DNA from: an uncultured Collinsella sp.
Lineage (GTDB): Bacteria > Actinomycetota > Coriobacteriia > Coriobacteriales > Coriobacteriaceae
DNA length: 5,309 bases
Assembly: GCA_937926755.1 (NCBI GenBank)
Contig: CALBBA010000051.1
Span: 1 to 5,309, forward strand
Direction: 5' to 3'
The position numbers and the translations under genes were made by a program. Position 1 is the first letter of the stretch. Each line of letters starts with the position of its first letter. This document shows, one piece after another, positions 1-5,055 of the stretch. The notes beneath the pieces are model-generated. The model was not told the origin of the DNA. It did not search any database and worked only from the letters and a program-made list of their open reading frames with translations.

Positions 1-100
1 TCGCCAGCATCGTGGGAACCAACAGCGTACCGACGTTATCTATCAGCACCGCAAACAGCGTCACCGCAATCAGACCGCGGTACGGCCTCATAAACCTCAT
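1..100 (-). CDS. ABC exporter half-transporter, N-terminal fragment
   Basis: Only the first 33 codons are present; the gene continues beyond the left edge. The visible peptide begins MRFMRPYRGLIAVTLF and runs on as a hydrophobic segment ending near VGTLLVPTMLA. That is the typical start of the transmembrane domain of fused membrane/ATPase ABC exporters (the multidrug or lipid exporter type), where a short basic stretch with a PYRG-like motif leads into the first membrane helix. The ATG (100-98) overlaps the stop codon of the upstream MarR gene by one base (TAATG), so translation is probably coupled. A second in-frame ATG at 91-89 has GAGG a few bases upstream and could be the real start. A MarR gene directly before such exporters is a common arrangement, and a second half-transporter often follows. 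The family call rests on the N-terminus and context only, because no ATPase motifs lie in the window. Confidence 0.72.
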   Translation of the reverse strand, partial: MRFMRPYRGLIAVTLFAVLIDNVGTLLVPTMLA

Positions 101-600
101 TAAGAGTCGCATGTGTCCCCCTCGCCCTTATCGTCAGCCTCGTTCTCGGCGGCCACTTGCCGTTTAAATGCCTCGCACTCTTCGTTCAGAACGTGGGAGA
201 ACTTACCGACCAAGCGCATGATCTCGCGCTGTTCCCACGGCTCGAGCGCCTCGAATGCCTGTTGCTCGGCTTTTTGCGCCGGCAACGCGTAGCGCTTGGC
301 AAACTGCACGCCTTCTTCGGTCAGTCGCACAACCTTGTTCTTACGACTGCCCTCGGCAAACTCCAACGTCGCAAGCCCTCGCGCCCTAAGCGTCTTAATC
401 GCCGAATTGATGGTCTGTTTGCTGTAGAACCATTCACTCGTCAGCCGACTCACGGCAACGCTTCCACCCGCTGCACTCGTGTCGACGAGCATCCAGTAGG
501 CGCAGTCCGAAAGACCGCAAGTACGCGCGAACTCCGAATAGATACGATCAAGCCCGTTGAGCATCCGGTCGAAATCGACCGGGCTAACTGCACTATTCAT
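100..600 (-). CDS. MarR-family transcriptional repressor
   Basis: This 166-residue protein has the usual MarR length and layout. An N-terminal dimerisation helix (about residues 8-30) is followed by a winged helix-turn-helix. In it, SRLTSEWFYSKQTINSAIKTL (about 51-71, given here as one helix-turn-helix span) carries the recognition helix, the wing is EGSRKNKVVRLTEEG (about 83-97), and C-terminal helices complete the dimer (about 105-150). The tail is acidic. I place the start at the ATG 600-598, just after GGTGGGAGAG; the ATG at 612-610 is an alternative. A longer reading from a TTG at 678 would begin upstream of the predicted transcription start and run through the promoter, so I reject it. 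The gene overlaps the following ABC exporter gene by one base, and its own promoter carries two copies of a palindrome. It therefore probably represses itself and the exporter until a ligand binds. The ligand cannot be read from the sequence. Confidence 0.88.
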   Translation of the reverse strand: MNSAVSPVDFDRMLNGLDRIYSEFARTCGLSDCAYWMLVDTSAAGGSVAVSRLTSEWFYSKQTINSAIKTLRARGLATLEFAEGSRKNKVVRLTEEGVQFAKRYALPAQKAEQQAFEALEPWEQREIMRLVGKFSHVLNEECEAFKRQVAAENEADDKGEGDTCDS

Positions 601-616
601 CTCTCCCACCATTCGA

Positions 617-634
617 TAGTCCGAGTTTTGACCA
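617..634. promoter_or_regulatory. Probable MarR operator, copy 2 (downstream of start)
   Basis: This is a second copy of the same 16-mer, 34 bp from the first. Its palindrome has one arm mismatch (TAGTC-N8-GACCA), though its left arm extends to CGATAGTC from 614, mirroring GACTATCG at 664-671 beside the other copy. It would lie at about +7 to +24 of the transcript and could act as a roadblock or cooperative second site. Confidence 0.55.
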
Positions 635-646
635 ATTAATATCTCT

Positions 647-675
647 ACATTAGTCCGAGTTTTGACTATCGTCAA
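647..675 (-). promoter_or_regulatory. Promoter of the MarR-ABC exporter operon
   Basis: On the minus strand, TTGACG (675-670) and TAATGT (652-647) are separated by exactly 17 bases, a good match to a housekeeping sigma promoter. Transcription would begin near position 640 and give a leader of about 40 bases before the MarR ATG. One palindromic operator lies within the spacer and another just downstream of the predicted start, as expected for a repressible promoter. Confidence 0.68.
651..668. promoter_or_regulatory. Probable MarR operator, copy 1 (in promoter spacer)
   Basis: TAGTC-N8-GACTA is an 18-bp inverted repeat with perfect 5-bp arms, lying between and touching the -35 and -10 boxes. 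Its first 16 bases (TAGTCCGAGTTTTGAC) recur exactly at 617-632. The size fits the short palindromes bound by MarR dimers. Assignment to the adjacent repressor is inferred from position. Confidence 0.6.
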
Positions 676-715
676 CAAGATTGTTGTTTATGATCGGCTC
701 TACATAAGCATATCG

Positions 716-754
716 ACAAAAAGACCGCCGGCGCGGGGGCGGCGCCGGCGGTTG
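716..754 (-). terminator. Rho-independent terminator of the 96-residue protein gene
   Basis: CCGCCGGCGC (725-734) pairs perfectly with GCGCCGGCGG (742-751) around a 7-base loop, and A724-T752 extends the stem. Read on the minus strand, the stem is followed by TCTTTTT (the A run at 718-722). It lies about 28 bases after the stop of the gene ending at 779 and isolates that gene from the MarR operon. Confidence 0.85.
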
Positions 755-778
755 CGAGAGAATATCGAGTGTTGGCTG

Positions 779-1069
779 TTAAGCAGCGACGGCCTCGTAG
801 ACCGTAGCACCCGAGAAGCTGTCGTGCAGGCTCTTGCCGCAGATCCACGGCAGTTCGACGACCTCGCAGACCGTGTTGACCAGCTCGGAGCAGTCGGTAA
901 AGTGGCCCTTATCGTTGAGGGCCTCGCAATCCTGAACACGCCAATAGCCATCGGTGTGCGTGATGTAGTACTCGTGATCGTTAATCGACACGAAAGCGCG
1001 CGTCTTGGAACGCAGCAGCTTCAGAAATCCTTCGAAGTCGGTCTCGACGACATCTCCAGCCTGGAACAT
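779..1069 (-). CDS. Small conserved-looking protein of unknown function
   Basis: I do not recognise this 96-residue protein. It is a soluble, mildly acidic polypeptide with no signal peptide or membrane segment. It opens with MFQAGDVVETDFEGFLKLL, has an aromatic beta-rich centre (EYYITHTDGYWRVQD, about 33-47), and contains four cysteines at 48, 60, 68 and 77 that are not arranged as CxxC pairs. The repeated hydrophobic/charged alternation suggests a small alpha/beta fold. The gene is well supported. It has a strong ribosome site AGGAGGT (1082-1076) six bases before the ATG, coding-like composition, and a terminator after the stop. It is transcribed alone, away from the nitroreductase on the other side of the control region. 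No function can be assigned from context. Confidence 0.82.
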   Translation of the reverse strand: MFQAGDVVETDFEGFLKLLRSKTRAFVSINDHEYYITHTDGYWRVQDCEALNDKGHFTDCSELVNTVCEVVELPWICGKSLHDSFSGATVYEAVAA

Positions 1070-1102
1070 GATGTTACCTCCTGGCCCGGCGCCACCATGG
1101 CG

Positions 1103-1120
1103 CGTTGATAAACGTTGATA
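1103..1120. repeat. Direct repeat CGTTGATA, 10-bp period
   Basis: CGTTGATA occurs at 1103-1110 and 1113-1120, one helical turn apart, and an inverse TTATCA follows at about 1138-1143. The cluster lies about 20-50 bases upstream of the ribosome site of the minus-strand 96-residue gene. It could be an operator for a regulator binding one face of the DNA. This is inferred from pattern only, and I could not place a convincing promoter for that gene here. Confidence 0.35.
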
Positions 1121-1223
1121 CTCCTTTAGTAAAACCTTTATCAGAGCTTATGCGCGCATCATTTAGGCAAGTGGTAAAAAACCGCAGGGTAGACGGGATA
1201 AAACGTTTAACCATCCCATTTGT

Positions 1224-1252
1224 TTGTCACATTCTGAAGGTACTTTTATGCA
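1224..1252 (+). promoter_or_regulatory. Possible promoter of the nitroreductase gene
   Basis: TTGTCA (1224-1229) is a good -35 box, and TATGCA follows after 17 bases (1247-1252) as a weak -10 box. The start point would be near 1259, leaving a leader of about 100 bases. The -10 match is poor, so this is tentative. Confidence 0.3.
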
Positions 1253-1261
1253 AACCTACTT

Positions 1262-1273
1262 TTCCAATTGGAA
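1262..1273. promoter_or_regulatory. Perfect 12-bp palindrome, possible operator
   Basis: TTCCAATTGGAA is a perfect palindrome just downstream of the possible nitroreductase promoter, at about +4 to +15. This is a typical repressor position. No regulator in the window can be tied to it. Confidence 0.35.
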
Positions 1274-1363
1274 TCTATCCTTTTGGCCGGGCAATTGACC
1301 GTCTATCGTTTGAGCCCGACGGGTATGAACGGGGCATCTGCAACGCCACTACAAGGAGGCACC

Positions 1364-1885
1364 ATGGAGACTATCGAAGCGCTCATTCACCGCCGCAGCT
1401 GCCGCAAATACAGCGATCGTCCCGTCGAGGCCGAAAAGCTTGCACGTATTATCGAAGCCGGCCAATATGCACCGAGCGGCATGGGCCGCCAGCCGGTGAC
1501 GTTTGTCGCCGTCACCGACCTCGCGACCGTCGAGCGTCTCTCACAGCTCAACGCCCAGGTCATGGGCAGCAACAGCGACCCCTTCTATGGCGCCAAGACC
1601 GTTGTGGTGGTGCTGGTTGACCGCAGCGTGCCCACACATCTGGAAGACGGCTCGCTCGCCATGGGCAACCTGCTCAACGCCGCCTATGCACTGGGTGTCG
1701 ATTCGTGCTGGATTCACCGCGCGCATGAGGTCTTTGACTCGCCCGAGGGCCTGGAGCTGCTGGCCAGCTGGGGCCTGCCCGCCGACGGCAGCCTGCGCGG
1801 TGTCGGTCACTGCATTCTGGGCTATGCCGAGGACACGCTACCCGAGCCCAAACCCCGCCGCGACAACGTCGTCTACGTAAGGTAA
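1364..1885 (+). CDS. Small FMN-dependent nitroreductase-family oxidoreductase
   Basis: This 173-residue protein belongs to the nitroreductase superfamily, which are dimeric flavin enzymes reducing nitro compounds, quinones or similar acceptors with NAD(P)H in the cytosol. It shows the FMN-phosphate binding start RRSCRKYSDRPV (10-21), the APSGMGRQP loop (36-44), the mid-protein segment HLEDGSLAMGNLLNAAYALG (92-111) that packs at the dimer/FMN interface, SCWIHR (114-119), and a C-terminal GYAEDTLPEPKPRRDN (153-168) that closes the flavin site. The length is at the short end of the family, as is usual for the compact anaerobe type. I chose the ATG at 1364 because AAGGAGG (1353-1359) lies four bases upstream; an in-frame TTG at 1268 lacks such a site. 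The substrate is unknown. The gene appears to be monocistronic, with a structured element starting 5 bases after the stop. Confidence 0.92.
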   Translation: METIEALIHRRSCRKYSDRPVEAEKLARIIEAGQYAPSGMGRQPVTFVAVTDLATVERLSQLNAQVMGSNSDPFYGAKTVVVVLVDRSVPTHLEDGSLAMGNLLNAAYALGVDSCWIHRAHEVFDSPEGLELLASWGLPADGSLRGVGHCILGYAEDTLPEPKPRRDNVVYVR

Positions 1886-1890
1886 TTAGT

Positions 1891-2037
1891 TCCGCCGTTC
1901 TACCGAACGGCGGGCTCGTTGACGCTGCGCGGGCCGCATTCACGCCAATCTGACGTTCAATTTCGAGGGCGCGACCAGAAGGTCAGCGCCCTCTCATTTC
2001 ACGTCACCTTGGCGCAAATGCGGCTCGCTTGCTGTCG
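1891..2037 (+). ncRNA. Covarying two-hairpin structured element, copy 1
   Basis: The element starts 5 bases after the nitroreductase stop. Hairpin A pairs CCGCCGTTC (1892-1900) with GAACGGCGG (1905-1913) around the loop TACC. After a short spacer comes GTTGACGCTGC (1918-1928). Hairpin B spans 1929-2028. Its outer stem is 1929-1940 with 2017-2028 (12 bp, one G-T). The next stems are CGCCAA/TTGGCG (1943-1948/2009-2014), TGACGT/ACGTCA (1951-1956/2001-2006), GGGCGC/GCGCCC (1967-1972/1986-1991) and GACC/GGTC (1973-1976/1981-1984), closed by the loop AGAA. The internal loops are TC/CC, the 10+9-base pair 1957-1966 and 1992-2000, and a bulged A1985. GCTGTCG (2031-2037) follows. The second copy at 5056-5205 keeps the loops and flanks while its stems differ yet still pair. 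The plus orientation is inferred from placement after plus-strand stops. I do not recognise the family; a Collinsella RNA motif described earlier is a possible match I cannot check. Confidence 0.72.
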
Positions 2038-2068
2038 TGTGCTCAACCTGCATCGTTACCCTGGCTGT

Positions 2069-2479
2069 CTAAATAACAATCCCGTTGCAGTGGTCGATTT
2101 CGTGTTGGATGATCTCGGCGGTGTAGCCCGAGAAGTTTTTGATGCGGTGGACGAAATTCTCGTCCAAATACTCAACCTTAATGCGGCGATAGCGGGTGCA
2201 GGGACGCTCGCCGATCAGCGAGAGGCATCCTTCGCTCGTCTGATAGGCATTGACCTGTTCAAGAATTTGAGGGTTGTACATCAGGAGCGCCCTGTTGCCG
2301 TCCTTTACGCAGATGATGCGTTTGCGCACACCGATCATGTTGGCGGCGAGCCCCACGCACTCGTGCTCATGCTCGTGGAGTGTATCCAGGAGGTCCTGCC
2401 CGGTCACGGCGTCATCGGGGCCCGCGTCTTCGGAAGGCAGGCGCAAAAAGAACTCGGATTTCATGATGGGCTTAATCAT
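2069..2479 (-). CDS. def: Peptide deformylase, atypical motif 1
   Basis: This 136-residue metalloenzyme removes the formyl group from the N-terminal methionine of new proteins. Motif 2 EGCLS (83-87, metal ligand Cys85) and motif 3 QHEIDH (125-130, ligands His126 and His130, catalytic Glu127) are intact. Motif 1, normally GxGxAAxQ, reads CVGLAANM (41-48), so both the first Gly and the usually conserved Gln are replaced. I recall such AANM forms from gut Clostridia and relatives, where they are a separate deformylase subgroup. The protein is shorter than the classical enzyme of about 165-170 residues, lacking the C-terminal helix. The start at 2479 has AGGAG (2490-2486) six bases upstream; reading further upstream gives non-family sequence. 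It is transcribed divergently from the antiporter gene and converges on structured element copy 1. Whether it is the main deformylase or an accessory one cannot be told here. Confidence 0.88.
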   Translation of the reverse strand: MIKPIMKSEFFLRLPSEDAGPDDAVTGQDLLDTLHEHEHECVGLAANMIGVRKRIICVKDGNRALLMYNPQILEQVNAYQTSEGCLSLIGERPCTRYRRIKVEYLDENFVHRIKNFSGYTAEIIQHEIDHCNGIVI

Positions 2480-2517
2480 GGCGGGCTCCTCATGTCTTAT
2501 GCTTTCGTGGACTTTTA

Positions 2518-2523
2518 ATAATA
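2518..2523 (-). promoter_or_regulatory. Possible -10 box of the deformylase gene
   Basis: Read on the minus strand, TATTAT (2523-2518) matches five of six consensus bases and lies about 40 bases before the ATG. No convincing -35 box is found 16-18 bases upstream, where the DNA is GC-rich, so the call is tentative. Confidence 0.35.
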
Positions 2524-2551
2524 GCGCGGAAGGAAAGCTGCGCGTCCGCGT

Positions 2552-2557
2552 TACAAT
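2552..2557 (+). promoter_or_regulatory. Possible -10 box of the antiporter gene
   Basis: TACAAT (2552-2557) matches five of six -10 consensus bases, but no good -35 box lies at the right distance. A 6-bp inverted repeat CGCGGA/TCCGCG (2525-2530/2545-2550) lies immediately upstream and could bind an activator or repressor. Transcription would begin near 2564 and give a leader of about 120 bases. Confidence 0.3.
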
Positions 2558-2577
2558 CTTTTGACGTTGGACCATGT

Positions 2578-2675
2578 TGCCAGACTCGTCGCGTGCGGCG
2601 TCTGGCGTAAGTCTAGGGCTCATCCTCGCCCTGGACTGTTCCTCTGGGGCGATACGACTGTCGTTCCAAGAGGAA
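2578..2675 (+). promoter_or_regulatory. Three consecutive hairpins in the antiporter leader
   Basis: Three stems lie end to end before the antiporter start. GCCAGAC pairs with GTCTGGC (2579-2585/2600-2606). AGTCTAGGGC pairs with GCCCTGGACT (2610-2619/2628-2637, one G-T). TTCCTCT plus GG pairs with CC plus AGAGGAA (2639-2647/2666-2675, one bulged A). The right arm of the third stem includes much of the purine-rich ribosome site at 2669-2677, so folding would limit translation. No strong U tract follows any stem, so control at translation is more likely than intrinsic termination. The folds are seen by eye, and the regulatory role is inferred. Confidence 0.42.
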
Positions 2676-2683
2676 GGAAATGC

Positions 2684-4099
2684 ATGGGGAGCAAATCTCA
2701 GCAACAAGTTCAAGTAGCGCCATCGGCCACTGCGGCGCTTCTCGTCGTTATGTATATTGCAGCCTTTGTTGCCGCGTTTAACGAGAACATCATTAACGTG
2801 GCGTTGCACGACATTATGGCAGCCTTTTCGGTGAGTGCCACCACGGCGCAGTGGCTCGTTTCGGGCTACATGATCGTGACGTCGATCTTTACGGCCATCA
2901 TGGCCTTCCTGTCCGGCCGTTTCTCGACGCGCAAGCTGTTGTTTTTCGCATGCGGATGTATGGTCGCCGGCGAAGTCCTGTGTCTGATCGCTCCGTCGTT
3001 TAGCGTTTTGCTACCAAGTCGTATTTTGCAGGCTGCGGGATCGGGCATCTTGTTCCCGCTCATGATGAACGTGGTGTTGTCTTGCGCGCCGCGCGAGAAG
3101 CTCGGTCTGTATCTTAGCCTGGGCGGTGCCTGCATTACGCTAGGGCCGGCGTTTGGACCCGTAATCAGCGGTCTTATGTGCACGTTGTTCGGCTGGAGGG
3201 CGGTGTTCGTAGTGCCGCTGGTGGGCGGCATTGTGGTCGCTGCGGCGGGCGTAAAGCTTGTTCAGAATGTCGGAGAGCGCTCGAACGCCACGCTTGATAT
3301 TCTGTCGGTTGTTTTGCTCGCCGCCGGCATTACGGCATTCGTGTATTCCGTAGGCGAGTTCTCGACCAATCCGATTGCCGGCATCGTGGCGCTTTCCGCC
3401 GCCATTGTGCTGCTCGGCCTGTTTGCGGCCCGTCAGCTCAAGCTCGAGCATCCGGTGCTTAACGTGCGTCCCATGGCGAGCGTTCGTTTTTGGCCCGCGT
3501 GCCTGCTTGTGGTGGTGTCGATGATGACGACGTTCTCGATGAGCGTTTTGTTGCCGCTCTATTTTGAGGGCGCATACGGCATGACCGCACTTATTGCGGG
3601 CTTGCTCATTTTGCCGGCGATTGCCTGCAACGCCGTGACCTCGATTGTGGGCGGACGCGTGATGGACGCCCGTGGCGCATGGCCGCTGCTGCCGGTCGGC
3701 TTTGCCCTGATTGCCGTGGGGCAGACGGCAATCTCGATGACGGCGGCAAGTATGAACATCGGCGTCGTCGTGGCGCTGACCGTTGTGGTGTATGCCGGAG
3801 TCGGTTTGGTGCTGAGCCCCTCGCAAACGGCCGGCTTGGAGACGCTGCCTGCCGCTGAGCATCCCCACGGAACGGCATTGCTTAACACGTGGAACATGAT
3901 TGCCGCGTCGTTTGGTCCGTCGCTGTTTATCGGCCTGCTTTCGAGTTCTGCGGTGGCTGCTGGCGCCGCCGGCGTTGCGTCGGACGTTGCCCAGGCGATA
4001 GGATTTGCAGCCGCCGTGCGCGTGGCGGCCGTGATTGCCGTTGTCGGGTTCGCGGTGTCGCTGGTGTACGCTCGCCGCGAGTCGCACATGTCGCATTAA
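2684..4099 (+). CDS. MFS drug:proton antiporter, DHA2 (14-TM) family
   Basis: This 471-residue integral membrane protein has about 14 hydrophobic segments (roughly 18-40, 57-78, 84-105, 107-130, 142-165, 170-190, 204-222, 231-250, 270-292, 302-325, 334-353, 358-378, 400-424, 440-462), matching the EmrB/QacA-type DHA2 family of proton-driven exporters. Family marks include NENIINVALHDIMAAF (33-48) in TM1, corresponding to the usual LDxTIVNVALP segment; the QWLVSGYMI segment (56-64); a motif-A-like loop FLSGRFSTRKLL (75-86); and the antiporter motif C GPAFGPVISG (154-163) at the end of TM5. The usual TM1 Asp is replaced by the Asn33-Glu34 pair. The ATG at 2684 follows an AGGAAGG site by six bases. 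An in-frame upstream extension to 2561 reads through the leader hairpins and looks non-coding. The substrate is unknown. No regulator gene is adjacent upstream. Confidence 0.9.
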   Translation: MGSKSQQQVQVAPSATAALLVVMYIAAFVAAFNENIINVALHDIMAAFSVSATTAQWLVSGYMIVTSIFTAIMAFLSGRFSTRKLLFFACGCMVAGEVLCLIAPSFSVLLPSRILQAAGSGILFPLMMNVVLSCAPREKLGLYLSLGGACITLGPAFGPVISGLMCTLFGWRAVFVVPLVGGIVVAAAGVKLVQNVGERSNATLDILSVVLLAAGITAFVYSVGEFSTNPIAGIVALSAAIVLLGLFAARQLKLEHPVLNVRPMASVRFWPACLLVVVSMMTTFSMSVLLPLYFEGAYGMTALIAGLLILPAIACNAVTSIVGGRVMDARGAWPLLPVGFALIAVGQTAISMTAASMNIGVVVALTVVVYAGVGLVLSPSQTAGLETLPAAEHPHGTALLNTWNMIAASFGPSLFIGLLSSSAVAAGAAGVASDVAQAIGFAAAVRVAAVIAVVGFAVSLVYARRESHMSH

Positions 4100-4251
4100 T
4101 GTGTGCACATAGATTCTGCAGCTAGATTGGATGGCGACACCATAAACTAATGGACGTTTTGCCGAGAGGCATGAATGTTTAAAGCGCAAAGAGTGCGCGA
4201 CGGGCCCCGCGAATGGGGCGATGATGCCCGAGAGGGCCAAGAAGGAGTCTC
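4100..4251 (+). promoter_or_regulatory. Structured leader before the RGG protein gene
   Basis: This gap holds no gene. After the antiporter stop there is a short palindrome ATGTGTGCACAT (4099-4110) but no recognisable terminator. The 3' half contains three small stem-loops in succession. They are GCGCA/TGCGC (4184-4188/4194-4198), GCCCC/GGGGC (4204-4208/4215-4219) and GCCC/GGGC with a GAGA tetraloop (4226-4229/4234-4237). The ribosome site AAGGAG (4242-4247) follows. I found no convincing promoter; TAAACT (4143-4148) is the best -10-like match. The leader could be a site for autoregulation by the RNA-binding-like product, which is inference. Confidence 0.35.
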
Positions 4252-5052
4252 ATGTCTGAGAACGAAGAGATCATGAACGAGACCGAGAACGAGACCATGG
4301 CTGCCGAGGTCGAGGCAGTCGAGACCGTGGAGACCGAAGCTGCCGAGGTTGAGGCTGCTGACGAGGTTTCCGCCGAGGAGGCCGAGGTTGTCGAGGCCGC
4401 CGCTGATTACGATGACGAAGAGCTGATGGACAAGATGCAGAAGGCCGCCCGCCTGCTGCGCAGCCGTCGCTTTGCTATTTCCAAGGAGGAGGAGGCCAAG
4501 GCCGAGCGCATGGCGAACATCGAGCGCGCCATCAAGCTCCTTGACCTCAAGCCCAAGATGGAGCAGAAGGAAATGTCCGACCTGCTGGGCATGCGCCTTC
4601 GTGAGCTCGATGGCCTGATGGCCGAGGCCGAGGCTGCCGATCTGGTCGGCCGCATCGACGACGCCGAGGGCGATATGCGCAAGATTGTTGTCTTCGCCGC
4701 CGAGGATGCCGCTGAGGGCCTGGTCGAGCTTGCCAACAAGAAGGAGAAGCTCCTGCCCGAGCTTTCTTACGAGGAGGCCACCGAGCTGATGGCCGCTCTC
4801 GATAAGGTTATCGCTCCGCTCGTCGCCATGGGCCTGGACGAGGACCGCGGTCCTCGCGGCGGCCGTGACGAGCGCGGTGGCCGTGGCGGCGACCGTGGCG
4901 GTCGCGGCGGCTTTGGTGGCAACCGTGGTGGCTATGGCGATCGCGGTGGGAACCGTGGTGGCTTCGGCGGCAACCGTGGTAACGACCGCGGCGGTCGCGG
5001 TGGCGACCGTGGCGGCCGCAACGGTGGCGGCTTCCGCGGCAACCGCTTCTAA
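4252..5052 (+). CDS. MarR-like winged-helix protein with acidic N-terminus and RGG tail
   Basis: This 266-residue protein has three parts. Residues 1-60 are very acidic and low in complexity, rich in Glu, Ala and Val. Residues 60-195 are helical and carry a segment that reads like a MarR winged helix. In it, IERAIKLLDLKPKMEQKEMS leads into a helix-turn-helix (103-130), then DLVGR, a wing with the DMRKIVVF segment (141-148) resembling the D-x-R wing of MarR proteins, and a following helix. Residues 201-266 form a tail with 11 RGG tripeptides mixed with Phe, Tyr, Asn and Asp, like RNA-binding tails of bacterial helicases and eukaryotic RGG proteins. AAGGAG lies four bases before the ATG. There is no helicase, RRM or cold-shock motif. 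A nucleic-acid-binding role, perhaps RNA-related, is likely, but the exact function is unknown and I know no gene symbol. Structured element copy 2 begins 3-4 bases after the stop. Confidence 0.85.
   Translation: MSENEEIMNETENETMAAEVEAVETVETEAAEVEAADEVSAEEAEVVEAAADYDDEELMDKMQKAARLLRSRRFAISKEEEAKAERMANIERAIKLLDLKPKMEQKEMSDLLGMRLRELDGLMAEAEAADLVGRIDDAEGDMRKIVVFAAEDAAEGLVELANKKEKLLPELSYEEATELMAALDKVIAPLVAMGLDEDRGPRGGRDERGGRGGDRGGRGGFGGNRGGYGDRGGNRGGFGGNRGNDRGGRGGDRGGRNGGGFRGNRF
4855..5049 (+). repeat. Low-complexity RGG-coding repeat region
   Basis: This stretch is built of irregular 9-21 base units of the form CGTGGCGGC, GACCGTGGC and AACCGTGGT, encoding the Arg-Gly-Gly tail. It is prone to length change by slippage. 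It is coding in the frame of the RGG protein; open frames in other phases here are products of the repeat. Confidence 0.8.
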
Positions 5053-5055
5053 TTG

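Noticed and set aside
157..639. Plus-strand open frame opposite the MarR gene
   Set aside because: It is antisense to a well-supported MarR gene, with no ribosome site and an Arg/Leu-rich shadow-like product.
601..678. N-terminal extension of the MarR protein from a TTG at 678
   Set aside because: It would run through the promoter and both operators and start upstream of the predicted transcription start. The ATG at 600 has a purine-rich ribosome site.
1268..1363. Extension of the nitroreductase from a TTG at 1268
   Set aside because: Family similarity begins at the ATG 1364, which has AAGGAGG at the right distance; the extension contains the palindrome and has no ribosome site.
1892..1913. 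Simple rho-independent terminator after the nitroreductase
   Set aside because: The stem is strong but is followed by GCTCGTTG rather than a U tract, and the same hairpin position recurs in the second element, so I treat it as part of that element.
1918..2037. Integron attC site
   Set aside because: The flank GTTGACG does not fit the GTTRRRY core, no paired RYYYAAC core is present, and there is no integrase or cassette array. The conserved internal loops also differ from attC.
1919..2518. Plus-strand open frame of about 199 codons
   Set aside because: It runs through structured element copy 1 and then antisense to the deformylase, and its product resembles no family I know.
2574..2717. 47-codon leader peptide gene overlapping the antiporter start
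   Set aside because: The frame is open, but there is no ribosome site before its ATG and the product is unremarkable. It is mentioned only as a possibility for attenuation.
2480..2809. Upstream extension of the deformylase frame
   Set aside because: The extra residues do not resemble deformylase and run across the divergent antiporter promoter and coding start. The ATG at 2479 has AGGAG upstream.
3140..4240. Long open frame (about 366 codons) on the minus strand
   Set aside because: It lies opposite the clear membrane transporter and encodes a His/Arg-rich low-complexity product typical of antisense frames in GC-rich genes.
4855..5049. CRISPR array or tandem non-coding repeats
   Set aside because: The repeats are irregular, lack unique spacers and are in frame for Arg-Gly-Gly codons, so they are coding low complexity.
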